55,755 nucleotides of DNA from Chitinophagaceae bacterium (GCA_025360525.1 JANYCA010000014.1:1-55755); one strand, 5' to 3'. Positions 33,689-43,595 are shown, counted from the first letter of the stretch. A program made the numbers and translations. Notes: generated by a model from the letters alone, not told the origin.

Positions 33689-35238
33689 AGCATCAAAAAG
33701 TTTCGATACAACCTGAACACATTTGCCATTAGGGCAAACTGTCGTTTTTCATTATCTGCATGCAAGGGGAGCATGGATAAAAAAAGGTGAATCATCAAAG
33801 CAAAATTTTCTTTGGAAGCTACTTTAATACCAATAAAATTTCTTTGAAGAAATTCGGCCTGTATAGCAGGGACGATACTACTGCTGTAAATTTCTAATGC
33901 TATGTTTCGTTTCTCAAGGTTAATTTCCAGGGAGAATCTTCCCGCAATTATATAGTCGTACAGGCCAATAACCGAGTGAGAAAGTTTGGCAATATCGTAC
34001 CGAAGATCCCCGTAAGTTGTGATGTTTTTTTCAAAGTCAATGCCACGGGGGTCTATTACTTTTACCATTTGCTTTCTAAAATCAAACAGAATATTACTAA
34101 AGCAAAAGTCTCCGTGAACATGTCCTACCCTGCTCTCCTCTTTAATCCAACCGGCAGTATCTTCTGCAATTGCCTTCAAAGAGGGTACCGGCTGGTGGTT
34201 GAACTGCCAGCCGAGTTCGGCGGAAATATTTGTTTGTTTTGAAAAAACCTGTAGCCTTTCTATTGTTTTTTTCAACAGTGCTTGTCGGTAATCCTGCTTT
34301 AAATCACCCGGGGTATTTTCACCTTTTACAAACAGGCAATCTTCGATAAATAATTCGCAGGACTTGAAAATATTGTTCCATACAAATGGATCGTTTTTTC
34401 CAAATACATACAACTCTGCCAACGTGTTGAGGTATAGATAATCCAGTTCATAACCAACCCGCTCTCCATCATGAACAGCTATCAGGTTGGGCGTATATTT
34501 TTTTAAACGGGCAGGAATATTTTTAAACCAGTTGGCTTCTGCCTGCATTTTAATATGATCATCTGAGTATTTAGTAACTGTATAGGCATCAATAGCAAGG
34601 TTGTTAAATACCCTTTCTGTTGTTTTACCGGCCTTTGACCTGAAGTAGGTGTTGGCATGTCCAAAGTCCATCCATTTATCAGCAAATATTAAATCAACCG
34701 GCTGCTGCACTGCATACAATTCTACTGCGGCAATAAAATCTGTTGGGTTGCTTTTAAGACAATTGGTTAACAAGGCCTGATCAGAAAAGAAAAACAGCCC
34801 TGCGTACACTTCGATTGTATCATTGTTGGCATCAATGCCCACATTTCCCCAGTTGTAATTGTCTTTGGCATGGGCAATATAAATGCTGTCTGCCTTTGTT
34901 GGATAGGTTTCAAACAAGGTATCGCCATGCAAAATCATTACTATCTCGGATGGCCTATTGATTGCTTGTATTGTAAATAAAATAGAATCAGATAGCGTTA
35001 AATTATCCGGCACCCGTAAGAGTGCAACTCCCGAAGCCTGTATCCAATTGGTATCAAACGCATCCATCTCAAATGAATGCGGTATAGTAAGAAAGAGCGG
35101 TTCGCTACTTTGTTGTATAAATGCAAACTGGTGGTGAAACAACCGCTTATTTTGCAGGGGCAAAAAGGAAGGTGGTATAGTACCAAACTCCGATTTTAGA
35201 TCTCCCGATAAATAAGCAGCAGAGGTAATTATTTGCAT
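33685..35238 (-). CDS. Nucleotidyltransferase-kinase fusion protein
   Basis: The 517-aa protein has two parts. Residues 1-215 form a diverged nucleotidyltransferase-like domain: SEFGTIPPSFLPLQNKRLF takes the place of the usual GxGxR loop, MILHGDTLFE supplies the metal Asp (HGD at 104-106), and KWMDFGHANTYF ends it. Residues 220-517 form an aminoglycoside/choline-kinase-like domain with VGHVHGDFCFSNILFDF (catalytic HGD at 375-377, Asn at 382) and the metal site VIDPRGIDF. Such fusions occur in capsule loci beside EcbF/BcbF-type phosphatases, as here. It may phosphorylate and activate a small alcohol or sugar. It overlaps both neighbours (10 and 4 bases). Confidence 0.8.
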   Translation of the reverse strand: MQIITSAAYLSGDLKSEFGTIPPSFLPLQNKRLFHHQFAFIQQSSEPLFLTIPHSFEMDAFDTNWIQASGVALLRVPDNLTLSDSILFTIQAINRPSEIVMILHGDTLFETYPTKADSIYIAHAKDNYNWGNVGIDANNDTIEVYAGLFFFSDQALLTNCLKSNPTDFIAAVELYAVQQPVDLIFADKWMDFGHANTYFRSKAGKTTERVFNNLAIDAYTVTKYSDDHIKMQAEANWFKNIPARLKKYTPNLIAVHDGERVGYELDYLYLNTLAELYVFGKNDPFVWNNIFKSCELFIEDCLFVKGENTPGDLKQDYRQALLKKTIERLQVFSKQTNISAELGWQFNHQPVPSLKAIAEDTAGWIKEESRVGHVHGDFCFSNILFDFRKQMVKVIDPRGIDFEKNITTYGDLRYDIAKLSHSVIGLYDYIIAGRFSLEINLEKRNIALEIYSSSIVPAIQAEFLQRNFIGIKVASKENFALMIHLFLSMLPLHADNEKRQFALMANVFRLYRNFLML

Positions 35239-35624
35239 AAAGCCGTAATCTTTTCCTTTTCTTCTTTAAGTAGGGCGGTGATCTCTTCAAAACTTTTGCT
35301 CATAAATTCGGTAGGCCTTACGGCAGAGTCATCTATATAAAAGCCGTCAAAGCCACACCAAGGTTTGCCTACCAGTATTTCATCATACGGCACTTCATAT
35401 TTTGCCAGCCATTCAATCATAATGGGTAGGGTGTATTTATTTATTTGCCCAAGGTTGCCCTCATAAGTACGCATGTTTCTGGCAGATTGAATGACGATGT
35501 AAAAACCTTCCGCTTTATATTTTTTGAGTTGTTCTATCAATTCCAGCACAGGTTTACTGTTCGGGTAATCTCCCTTGTAAGTAACAGAGATGGTATTGTC
35601 AAAGTCAACGATTAGTTTTTTCAT
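35229..35624 (-). CDS. HAD-family capsule phosphatase (EcbF/BcbF-like)
   Basis: The 131-aa HAD phosphatase has motif I KLIVDFDNTISV, motif II IVIQSARNMRTYEGN (Ser and the Arg after), motif III lysine in ILVGKPWCGFDG and the acid motif FYIDDSAVRP. The sequence closely follows the EcbF/BcbF family named from Pasteurella/Actinobacillus-type capsule clusters. The enzyme should remove a phosphate from a small phosphorylated intermediate. It overlaps the fusion kinase gene by 10 bases, so the two products are probably made in similar amounts. It follows the polymerase gene after 87 bases. Confidence 0.87.
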   Translation of the reverse strand: MKKLIVDFDNTISVTYKGDYPNSKPVLELIEQLKKYKAEGFYIVIQSARNMRTYEGNLGQINKYTLPIMIEWLAKYEVPYDEILVGKPWCGFDGFYIDDSAVRPTEFMSKSFEEITALLKEEKEKITALCK

Positions 35625-35711
35625 TGTATGTAGATTACAGGACTAATATTTTTTTTATAAAAGGATAAAGTTTGATGAAAAAGTAAATAATTTGTGAAAA
35701 TTAAAGCTTGT

Positions 35712-36980
35712 TTAAAATCCAAATACCTCTTTTAATACTTCCAATACTGTTACGTCGGCATTTATAAAAATTCTAAGCAAAGGATTACCAACAACACAAA
35801 GAATTCCCATTGCCTGTATGCCAATTCGTAGGGCTACAATAACGTACAAGGATAAGGCTGGAATGGCGAAAAACATCAGTTTCCTGATCGATTTTATTTT
35901 AGGGGCGTATTGTAGATAAAAGAATATTAAGGCAATAGCAAAAAGGTTGGCGAGAGACAAAAATCTACCGCCGGATGGAATTAAACTGAATATATTAGCA
36001 ACACTGTACAGCAACAATGTGTAACTAAACAAGCGGTCAAAATTTTTATTTGCTTTTAAAAAAGCATTCCCATAAAAAAAAATACCAGCCATTAATACTA
36101 CAACACTCCATTTTAGTGCAAGCTGATAATAAACAACATACCAGTTTGCTTTTGCATAGATTTCAGATATACCCGAAGCATATTCTTCATTAACATACCC
36201 CTTTACTCTTGGTAAAAATATTTCAGGAAGATTAGCCGTAAGATATTCCCCCAATTGTGTAAGGTTGAGTTCTTTAACAAAAAATGTAAGGACGAACAAC
36301 ACAAAATAAACAGAAGTTCTTTTACCGGTAATGATGTGAAAGCCCAGTACCAGTAAAGGTAGAATAAAAGAAAAATGCATAAAAACTGCCAGTACTGCAA
36401 ACCCTAAATAATTTTTTTTACCCTCAAATAAATAAGGTAATGTACCAAACAAAAAAATATGGGTTGCAGTCCAAAAACGGAATCCGTTAATTTCCCAAAA
36501 GCCTACCACAAAAGCAAAAGTGAGAATTATGGGTATATTTTCAGTTACAATTCCTTTTCCTGCCAGGTCTGTCAAATACCAGATATTTCTTGAATAAAAA
36601 TAACCAAATATTAAACCGAATACTGCAAATAATACATGGTAGTTATCCGTAAACCTGGAAACAGTAAATATTACAATTGTTTCAATAACATCGAGTACCT
36701 GTGATTCCTCGTCATAAAATAAAATAGCAACATTATCAAAACTTACCTGTTGCCCGGCCATGGCAACAAACTTATCCCGATACCGGCTACCGTCTGATTG
36801 CTCATCTGAATCAGCTAATATGATCGTTAAGGTAAATCCAAAAAAGATGACAAAAAACCAAACCAGGTCTTTTGCCCAAATGGCCCTGTAATTCCTGATG
36901 GCGTAAATCATCGAAAAAAAAGGCCATATGAGAAACAATATCAGGCTGTATTTTCTTTGCGGATTTGTTTTGGTACTCAT
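35712..36980 (-). CDS. EpsG-family polysaccharide polymerase (Wzy-type)
   Basis: The 422-aa protein has about eleven membrane segments with the EpsG pattern: a first segment LILFLIWPFFSMIYAIRNY, RYRDKFVAMAGQ after the second, a central FWEINGFRFWTATHIFLFG and FAVLAVFMHFSFILPLLVL. The FRFWTA and H-F/S pattern fits the EpsG family, which joins undecaprenyl-linked repeat units in the periplasm. No other polymerase is present, so this is the likely Wzy of the locus. It pairs with the Wzx flippase at 44591 and the Wza/Wzc export genes. Confidence 0.85.
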   Translation of the reverse strand: MSTKTNPQRKYSLILFLIWPFFSMIYAIRNYRAIWAKDLVWFFVIFFGFTLTIILADSDEQSDGSRYRDKFVAMAGQQVSFDNVAILFYDEESQVLDVIETIVIFTVSRFTDNYHVLFAVFGLIFGYFYSRNIWYLTDLAGKGIVTENIPIILTFAFVVGFWEINGFRFWTATHIFLFGTLPYLFEGKKNYLGFAVLAVFMHFSFILPLLVLGFHIITGKRTSVYFVLFVLTFFVKELNLTQLGEYLTANLPEIFLPRVKGYVNEEYASGISEIYAKANWYVVYYQLALKWSVVVLMAGIFFYGNAFLKANKNFDRLFSYTLLLYSVANIFSLIPSGGRFLSLANLFAIALIFFYLQYAPKIKSIRKLMFFAIPALSLYVIVALRIGIQAMGILCVVGNPLLRIFINADVTVLEVLKEVFGF

Positions 36981-37054
36981 CGTTGCTTAGAAAAAAACCG
37001 GGTTAAATGTTTTAATATGCCTGTACGTAACTACTGATTTCCTGCTACTCATTT

Positions 37055-38167
37055 TCAATCCTTTGTTAAAGTCATAAAAGCTTTAACTACATTGCTGATA
37101 TGGTATTTAGCAACATCCTTAATTATAAACTGCTTGCTGTAGTCTGCCTTTAAAAAAGCTTCTACCGTAGCTACAGGTAGGTTGCCGGTATCCACCGCCA
37201 AAATTGGCTTTTGGGTAATTGCGTAATCAATCAATTTACTAGGTGTTACCAATGCTGTTCCGTTGGTAAAGTTGACGACAAAGTCCATTTTACTCAATTC
37301 AAAAATCAGGTCCTTACGGGGTATATATTGACGTATTTCAATTTGATTGTTAGATTGCTTTACAAATGGTTCTACCAAGGCTGTGTCGGCAGTATAAACA
37401 ATAAACTTAAAAGGCCTCGGTTGTTTGCACAAAAAATTAAGTAATTCCCGGGGATCTCTTGAGCCGGGTATAAATGTGCCGGCATAACCGAAGGTTGGCA
37501 CATTGTTACTAAGCGGTTCTGTGTAAATGGGGGTATCCTCAAAATTAAAACCCTGTGGTATTACCCTGATTTTTGAATGAAATTCCGGATAATACCCTGC
37601 CTTAGAATCATCGGTTGGCACTGTTAAATAATCTGCCTTTCGGCAAAATTTATTCTCAAAATACTTAAAATAAAAAAGCTTATTAAATCTATCCAACCGG
37701 TTGAGCATATAGGGGTCACCGCAATCTGCGGCCCATACTATGGCAATTGGATGTTTTGGAGTACGGGCAGCTGCAACACCCCAATGTACAGGGTGTGGCA
37801 CCGCAATAGAAACCAGTAAATTATAGCCACTTTCTCTTTGTAAAGCGCTTTTCACCAACCTTCTTAATTCAATATCAGGGTATTCAAATAACAGGTTGAG
37901 CAGCCTGTTTGCAATTCTGCCATACATACTGGCAAACCTGTTACCATTGGTAGAAAACGGTTTGAATTTTTTTGTGCCTAGGTGCTGTATGGTGAGCTTA
38001 TGCTTTTGTTCAAATGCAGGATGCAATGCCTCGTCTCTTGGCGTGATTACGGTTACTTCATGTCCTTGTTTTGAAAACTCCTTTGCCAATTCAGTTGTTC
38101 TATTGGCCCTGGGGGAGTTCATGGGATAAAAAGTAGCCGCTACTATCAGTATCTTTTTTCTATCCAT
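37055..38167 (-). CDS. Glycosyltransferase family 4
   Basis: The 370-aa GT-B enzyme begins KKILIVAATFYPMNSPRANR and TELAKEFSKQGHEVTVITPR, a WbuB-like start. PTFGYAGTFIPGSRDPREL and VVNFTNGTALVTPSKLIDY mark the C-terminal donor domain. It overlaps the upstream UDP-GlcNAc 2-epimerase gene by eight bases (38160-38167). This coupling suggests it uses the ManNAc-type donor that enzyme makes, but that is inference. It acts in the cytoplasm on the lipid-linked unit. Confidence 0.85.
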   Translation of the reverse strand: MDRKKILIVAATFYPMNSPRANRTTELAKEFSKQGHEVTVITPRDEALHPAFEQKHKLTIQHLGTKKFKPFSTNGNRFASMYGRIANRLLNLLFEYPDIELRRLVKSALQRESGYNLLVSIAVPHPVHWGVAAARTPKHPIAIVWAADCGDPYMLNRLDRFNKLFYFKYFENKFCRKADYLTVPTDDSKAGYYPEFHSKIRVIPQGFNFEDTPIYTEPLSNNVPTFGYAGTFIPGSRDPRELLNFLCKQPRPFKFIVYTADTALVEPFVKQSNNQIEIRQYIPRKDLIFELSKMDFVVNFTNGTALVTPSKLIDYAITQKPILAVDTGNLPVATVEAFLKADYSKQFIIKDVAKYHISNVVKAFMTLTKD

Positions 38168-39257
38168 TTTTTAATACTGAAAGATGAGCTACAATCCTTT
38201 CGGCTGTGTGGCCGTCCCACAAAGGCGGAATGGCACCTTTTTTCCATTTGCCTTCAAACAATTTTTTCAGGGCTGGTGCTATGTTTGCAGGGTTTGTGCC
38301 AATCAATTCATTGGTACCAATGCTGCAGGTTTCCGGCCGCTCGGTATTGTTTCTTAATGTGATGCAGGGAACACCCATTACCGTAGTTTCTTCAGTTATT
38401 CCACCAGAGTCTGTTATTACTGCTTTGGCATGTAGCACCAGGTAATTAAATTCCAGGTATCCCATAGGATCTACAATGTGGAGGTTAGGAGCGCCAATAC
38501 CGAGGGCTGAAAAAATCGCTGCTGTACGGGGGTGAATCGGAAAGATAACCGGCAACTCATCAACATTTGTTACGATCTCCTGAATTAATTCTTTCAGAAC
38601 TGCACCTTCATCAACGTTAGCCGGACGGTGCAGTGTCATCACCAAATAATTTTTAGGGGTGAGATGAAGCGAATCGAAAACAGCTGGTTTAGCAAACCGG
38701 GGTAAATTTTTCAGTAGCGTGTCAATCATTATATTACCAACAAAAAAAATTCGTTCTTCTTCAATACCCGCTTTGCGTAAGTTTTCGTTTGCTAATTCAG
38801 TAGTGGTAAAGAAGTAATCCGTAATACTGTCGGTCACCATCCGGTTAATTTCTTCTGGCATAGTCAGGTCGAACGAACGGATGCCGGCCTCAATATGTGC
38901 AACCTTAGTTTGTGATTTTTTTGCTACGATGCTACAGGCCATTGTTGAAGTAACATCACCCACTACTACCACCAACTCTGCCGGGTTGGCAAGCAATTCC
39001 TTTTCAAAAGCTATCATAATAGCAGCGGTTTGTTCTGCCTGGCTGCCTCCTCCACAGGCAAGATTGGCGTCAGGAAGCGGAATATTCAATTCCGTAAAAA
39101 ATGTATCACTCATTTTAGCATCATAATGCTGACCAGTATGCACCAGCCGGTATTGAATGGGAGCTTTCAATTCCTGTGCTTTTTGAATTGCATGAATGAA
39201 AGGTGCAACCTTAATAAAATTAGGACGGGCTCCGGCTATGATGGTAATTTTTTGCAC
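38160..39257 (-). CDS. wecB: UDP-N-acetylglucosamine 2-epimerase (non-hydrolysing)
   Basis: The enzyme interconverts UDP-GlcNAc and UDP-ManNAc. The 365-aa protein has IIAGARPNFIKVAPFIHA at the N-terminus, VVVGDVTSTMACSIVAKK, HIEAGIRSFDLTMPEEINR, and VITDSGGITEETTVMGVPC followed by LRNNTERPE, all hallmarks of the non-hydrolysing family. No UDP-ManNAc dehydrogenase (WecC) lies in the window, so ManNAc itself, or an acid made by an enzyme coded elsewhere, could be used. Enzymes acting on UDP-L-sugars (FnlC-like) belong to the same family and are an alternative. It is coupled to the downstream GT4 gene. Confidence 0.93.
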   Translation of the reverse strand: MQKITIIAGARPNFIKVAPFIHAIQKAQELKAPIQYRLVHTGQHYDAKMSDTFFTELNIPLPDANLACGGGSQAEQTAAIMIAFEKELLANPAELVVVVGDVTSTMACSIVAKKSQTKVAHIEAGIRSFDLTMPEEINRMVTDSITDYFFTTTELANENLRKAGIEEERIFFVGNIMIDTLLKNLPRFAKPAVFDSLHLTPKNYLVMTLHRPANVDEGAVLKELIQEIVTNVDELPVIFPIHPRTAAIFSALGIGAPNLHIVDPMGYLEFNYLVLHAKAVITDSGGITEETTVMGVPCITLRNNTERPETCSIGTNELIGTNPANIAPALKKLFEGKWKKGAIPPLWDGHTAERIVAHLSVLKNG

Positions 39258-39339
39258 TGCTTGCTAGTAATGTATAAGTATGTGTTTACGTTAATAATAA
39301 AAGAATTGATAATCAAGATAACATAAACCACTTAACTGT

Positions 39340-41364
39340 TTAGATTAATTCTGATTCAACATTAAATACCTTCATCCATAGCCCAAATTGGATAAGACGC
39401 CAATAACTGTAGCTGAATGGGACAGTTCCGTCGACTACTTTGTCGAAATATTCCAACGCTTCCGGCTTGAGTATTCCTTTAGAAAGGCTGACAGATTTTA
39501 TCAACATTTGTTTAAATTCTGCAGTATGGTCTGTCCGCATCCAATTCTGCTCGGCTGTAATAAAACCAATTTTATCTTTTCTGTTGAGTATTGCGGCAGG
39601 CAAAATATCCTTGAGACCATGCAACAAAAGTTTTTTTAACTCTCCAATTCCATCCAAATAAGCTGCAGGTAACTGACTTGAAAACTCTACAAGTCTATGA
39701 TCGAGGAAGGGCACCCGGGCTTCTATAGAATTTGCCATAGACATACGATCTTCAAAACGCAAGTATTTTTGAAGTGGGTCATGTAGCAACTGCCGTTGGG
39801 TTATATTAAAAATGCTATTGCTTTTATAGGGAATATTGCTATGAGGATGGAGCGGTAATGCCCTTAAGTGCTTTAATGAAATAATTGATTTTAATGCCTG
39901 GTGACTTTTTACTTTATTACTAAAATATCTTTTTACAAAAGCTGGCACCAGATGATAACAAAGGCTTAGATACACTTTAAAATAATCTGGTTTTCCCTTG
40001 CCATAAACTTGAACAATCTCTTCCTTAATTTTTTTAAATTTTCCCTGTTTTAAAAACTCCACCAAGCGAAATGTGTTAAAGGAACCATATCCGCTCAAAT
40101 ATTCATCTGCGCCTTGGCCATTTAATAATACTTTTATATTAGATTGTTTAGCAGCAGCATATACCTGATAACTTGCCAATAAACTTTGGCTTTGGGTTGG
40201 TTCATCATTGTACCAAATCAATTCTTCAGTTTTTTCAAAAACATCTGCTACCTTTAAATACACATAGTTAGTTTTTGCATTTGTTACTTTAATGACTTCA
40301 TCTACCCATTTTTTTTCATTTGACCACTCTTCTGATGAACAGAAAGAAAAAGTTTCCTGAGCATCTTGTTTGTTGGCTTCTTTTAGTAAATTGTCTATTT
40401 CACATACTATAGCAGAAGAATCCAAGCCTCCGGAAAGGGCTGCCCCTACTACCACATCACTCATCAAATGATCTTTCACAGAATTTTTAAATAGCGTTTC
40501 AAATTTTTTTGCTGCCTCTTTAAAGCTGCCGTTATAGCCTTTAAATAAAGGTTGATACCATTTTTCAGTAATTATCTTACCAGACGTATCGGTGTTTATA
40601 TTGTATATAGAAGCTTTGTAGCAATGCCCTGGCGGTACGTGAAAAACTCCTTTGAACATGGTTTCATTGGTATGGTCTGTCATATTGTACAGCAAATAGT
40701 CCAAAGCCCGTTGCCCGTTTAAAATGGCTTTCCAGCGTGGCAAAAATGTAAATTGCTTTATTTCGCTGGCAAAGCAAAATGATTGCTGAGGGCTATACCA
40801 ATAGTATAGCGGCTTTATACCATAACGATCTCTAGATAAAAAAATCTCCTTTGCAATTGTATCATAAATACAAAATGCCCACATACCATTAAATTTTTGC
40901 TGACAGGCAGAACCCCACTCAGCATATGCTGCAAGTATTACTTCCGTATCTGTTAATGAAACGAAATTGTGCCCAAGAATAGAAAGTTCTTTCTTAAGTT
41001 CTTTATAATTATAAATTTCACCGTTGAATGTAATCCAATAACGAGTATTATTATAGCACATTGGTGAATGCCCCATAGGTGATAAATCGATGACAGAAAG
41101 CCTGCGATGCCCAAGAGCAACCTCAAATTCATAAATAGGTTCATCGTTAATATTTAACGCAGGTTTAGAGGGAGATCCACTTTCATAAACCTCTTTAGGA
41201 GTGACATCATCTCCCATTATTAGCAACTTGCCCGAAGCATCAATTAATATATATCCTACATCATCAGGACCCCTGTGGCTTATTGGATCTGTAAATGCTT
41301 TTAAACCCCTGCTATTATAACCATTTGCTAAGTCCTTATTGATAATTCCAGAAATGCCACACAT
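39340..41364 (-). CDS. asnB: Asparagine synthetase (glutamine-hydrolysing) homologue 2
   Basis: The 674-aa protein keeps the glutaminase Cys2 (MCGISGII), SHRGPDDVGYI, FNGEIYNYKEL, the pyrophosphate loop VGAALSGGLDSSAIV and VLLNGQGADEYLSGYG. Compared with homologue 1 it has an insert near residues 45-80 (LLIMGDDVTPKEVYESGSPS) before the EVALGHRRLSVIDLSP block. It is therefore an independent family member rather than a recent duplicate. It probably amidates a carboxylate on a sugar or side group. It sits between a GT2 gene and the 2-epimerase gene, which could mean a uronic-acid-type product of that branch is amidated. Confidence 0.88.
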   Translation of the reverse strand: MCGISGIINKDLANGYNSRGLKAFTDPISHRGPDDVGYILIDASGKLLIMGDDVTPKEVYESGSPSKPALNINDEPIYEFEVALGHRRLSVIDLSPMGHSPMCYNNTRYWITFNGEIYNYKELKKELSILGHNFVSLTDTEVILAAYAEWGSACQQKFNGMWAFCIYDTIAKEIFLSRDRYGIKPLYYWYSPQQSFCFASEIKQFTFLPRWKAILNGQRALDYLLYNMTDHTNETMFKGVFHVPPGHCYKASIYNINTDTSGKIITEKWYQPLFKGYNGSFKEAAKKFETLFKNSVKDHLMSDVVVGAALSGGLDSSAIVCEIDNLLKEANKQDAQETFSFCSSEEWSNEKKWVDEVIKVTNAKTNYVYLKVADVFEKTEELIWYNDEPTQSQSLLASYQVYAAAKQSNIKVLLNGQGADEYLSGYGSFNTFRLVEFLKQGKFKKIKEEIVQVYGKGKPDYFKVYLSLCYHLVPAFVKRYFSNKVKSHQALKSIISLKHLRALPLHPHSNIPYKSNSIFNITQRQLLHDPLQKYLRFEDRMSMANSIEARVPFLDHRLVEFSSQLPAAYLDGIGELKKLLLHGLKDILPAAILNRKDKIGFITAEQNWMRTDHTAEFKQMLIKSVSLSKGILKPEALEYFDKVVDGTVPFSYSYWRLIQFGLWMKVFNVESELI

Positions 41365-41477
41365 GAATGATGTAAATTTTTAAAAAATTAATAAATTAAT
41401 ACCTTATGAAATTAGCTACTAATAACGCCCCCAAAAAAAATCATTATTTATTTGTCAGAAATAACTATCCGTGATTT

Positions 41478-42500
41478 TTAAAGCCTTTTTAATTTCACAT
41501 ATAATGAAACCTTCAATTTTATACAAAATAGGTAGCTAATAAAACAAAAAGGAGAAATATTATAAAGCCTGCCATAAATTTTAAAAGGAGGGGATACTTT
41601 TTCAAGTGAAAGCTTTTCAAGGCCCAACGCTACCAGCTTTTCATTTGTGCATATTGTACGCTTCCAGTTTCCATATTGAAAACTAGCCTCAATAGCAAGC
41701 AACACAAACTTTATCATTGGCTGGTTCAAAAAGACCTTCTGTGTTTTGCTTAGTTCAGAATTATCGTAAAATAATTTGAGATTTCCCGCTGCTTTTATAA
41801 AGCCATTAATAGCTTTATCCGAATAGAACAGACGGGAGTTTGTTGCGGATCCAAGCCTGCTTGTTCTCAAATAAAAGGAACCCCCTTCAAAAACACATCG
41901 TTCTGCAAAGCAAAGTATCCGTGTAATAAATTCTCCGTCTTCTAAGTAGGGAATATCTGAAATAAACCTTAAGGCTGCATCATTGACAAATCGTGTTCTG
42001 TAGAGTATAGCCCAAGTTCTGTCAGGATCTGTTTTGCCATCTCCTCTTGAAATGTTGTAGGCATCAATACCCGAAAAAATCTTTTCTTTTTGCTCTAAAT
42101 AAAATATTTCTTTTTTGATAGAATTATCTACACGCAGGAAAGTATATCCCAAAAAAACGATATCCGCTTTATTTCGAACTGCACAGGATAGTATCCGGCT
42201 GAAAGAATTAACTTCTACATAATCGTCCGGATCAATAAAAAGAAGATAATCACCTCTTGCTTTATCTATTCCTGCATTTCTGGCTAAGGATACACCCCTG
42301 TTTACCTGATCAATAAACACAATGTTACCAAAGCCCTCCATCAATTGTAAAATAATTTCTCTGCTGTTGTCAAGGGATCCATCATTTATAATAATGATCT
42401 CATATTCACCCCTATCAATATCTTGATTTTGTAAACTATAGATACACTTTTCGATATAGTCGGCTACATTGTATACAGGTATTATAATACTTAAAAGCAT
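41478..42500 (-). CDS. Glycosyltransferase family 2
   Basis: The 340-aa GT-A enzyme has the GT2 start LLSIIIPVYNVADYIEKCIY, EIIIINDGSLDNSREI, RGVSLARNAGIDKARGDYLL and the DxD-type metal motif LFIDPDDYVEVNSF. The C-terminal half (from about 200) is specific and not diagnostic. It is a typical chain-extending transferase of the cytoplasmic side, without membrane helices. It lies 24 bases after another GT2 gene; both probably add successive sugars. Confidence 0.9.
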   Translation of the reverse strand: MLLSIIIPVYNVADYIEKCIYSLQNQDIDRGEYEIIIINDGSLDNSREIILQLMEGFGNIVFIDQVNRGVSLARNAGIDKARGDYLLFIDPDDYVEVNSFSRILSCAVRNKADIVFLGYTFLRVDNSIKKEIFYLEQKEKIFSGIDAYNISRGDGKTDPDRTWAILYRTRFVNDAALRFISDIPYLEDGEFITRILCFAERCVFEGGSFYLRTSRLGSATNSRLFYSDKAINGFIKAAGNLKLFYDNSELSKTQKVFLNQPMIKFVLLAIEASFQYGNWKRTICTNEKLVALGLEKLSLEKVSPPFKIYGRLYNISPFCFISYLFCIKLKVSLYVKLKRL

Positions 42501-42524
42501 ATTTTAAGTTACCTAATTGATCGT

Positions 42525-43496
42525 CTAGCTTGCATAAAAGATGTTTTTGCTTCCCATTTGAAATATTCGCTTTTTAAGATAGATAATGTAATTAAATGGA
42601 TTCAAGTAAACAGTAGCTATTTTATACAACATAATAAAAAAAGCAGTTTTTTTATTCATCCCTGCCAATTGAAAAAACTTTGCCATTATTAAAGTAAAAC
42701 GTTTGCTGCCTGCAATATCCCATGGCAAAAATGGATAGACATTTTTCTTTAAAAACGGACCTGATTTTAAATACAATGGTTTAAAAAGTCCGAAATTCAA
42801 CATATTGTTAGATGCTGCTTCATGCTTACGATAACCCACCGTTGGCTTTAGAAAAAAGTATAATTTATTACCGGCCTTTGTAAGCTTTAGCCACATAGGA
42901 TAGTCTTCTACCAACTTATTTTCCTCATCAAATCCATTTACGTGCAGTAATGTTTGTTTATTAAAAAAACTGGAAGGAGTATAGGTAATTCTGTCACTCA
43001 AAAGCAGCAGTTTATATTGATCTTCTGCACTAAAGGTAGTACGCATTAGGTTCATTGGATAGCTGGCTGGTAATACTGTTAACATTTTTTCAGTTACAAA
43101 TTCGTCCAGATAAAGTAGTACTTGGGAAAAAATTATAGCAGCCCGGGGATTGTTTGCAATAAATTGCATATTATCTGCTATGCATTTGGGCAACAATATA
43201 TCATCACCAGCAATTAATTTAATCCATGCTGCATTGGATGCTTTAATGCAACGGTTGCAATTAGCAGATACCCCTGTATTCTTCGGTACCGTAATAATTT
43301 CAGTTCTTACAAAACGACCTTTATTTTTAGCAATCCAATTTTTGCACAACTCTACTGTGTTGTCTGCCGAGCAATCATCAGAAACAATAAGTTCAATATT
43401 TTGCCAGGTTTGTGCCTTTGCGCTTTCAAGCGTTTCAACAACAAATTTTGCCGAATTGTAAGTAGTAACGATGACAGAAACCAATTGCTCTTTCAA
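42525..43496 (-). CDS. Glycosyltransferase family 2
   Basis: The 323-aa protein has VSVIVTTYNSAKFVVETLES, LIVSDDCSADNTVELCK, GVSANCNRCIKASNAAWIKL and IAGDDILLPKCI as the metal-binding motif. These are standard GT2 motifs. TPSSFFNKQTLLHVNGFDEE is the acceptor-side block. The C-terminal end carries hydrophobic stretches that may attach it to the membrane. Donor and linkage are unknown. Confidence 0.9.
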   Translation of the reverse strand: MKEQLVSVIVTTYNSAKFVVETLESAKAQTWQNIELIVSDDCSADNTVELCKNWIAKNKGRFVRTEIITVPKNTGVSANCNRCIKASNAAWIKLIAGDDILLPKCIADNMQFIANNPRAAIIFSQVLLYLDEFVTEKMLTVLPASYPMNLMRTTFSAEDQYKLLLLSDRITYTPSSFFNKQTLLHVNGFDEENKLVEDYPMWLKLTKAGNKLYFFLKPTVGYRKHEAASNNMLNFGLFKPLYLKSGPFLKKNVYPFLPWDIAGSKRFTLIMAKFFQLAGMNKKTAFFIMLYKIATVYLNPFNYIIYLKKRIFQMGSKNIFYAS

Positions 43497-43595
43497 GATA
43501 ACTTATTTTGATACGATTGTACTTGCCGAATTTCGAAGAGATAATAATATTTAATGCTAGTTATAATTAAACCGGATAACCCATAAGCATTTTAA

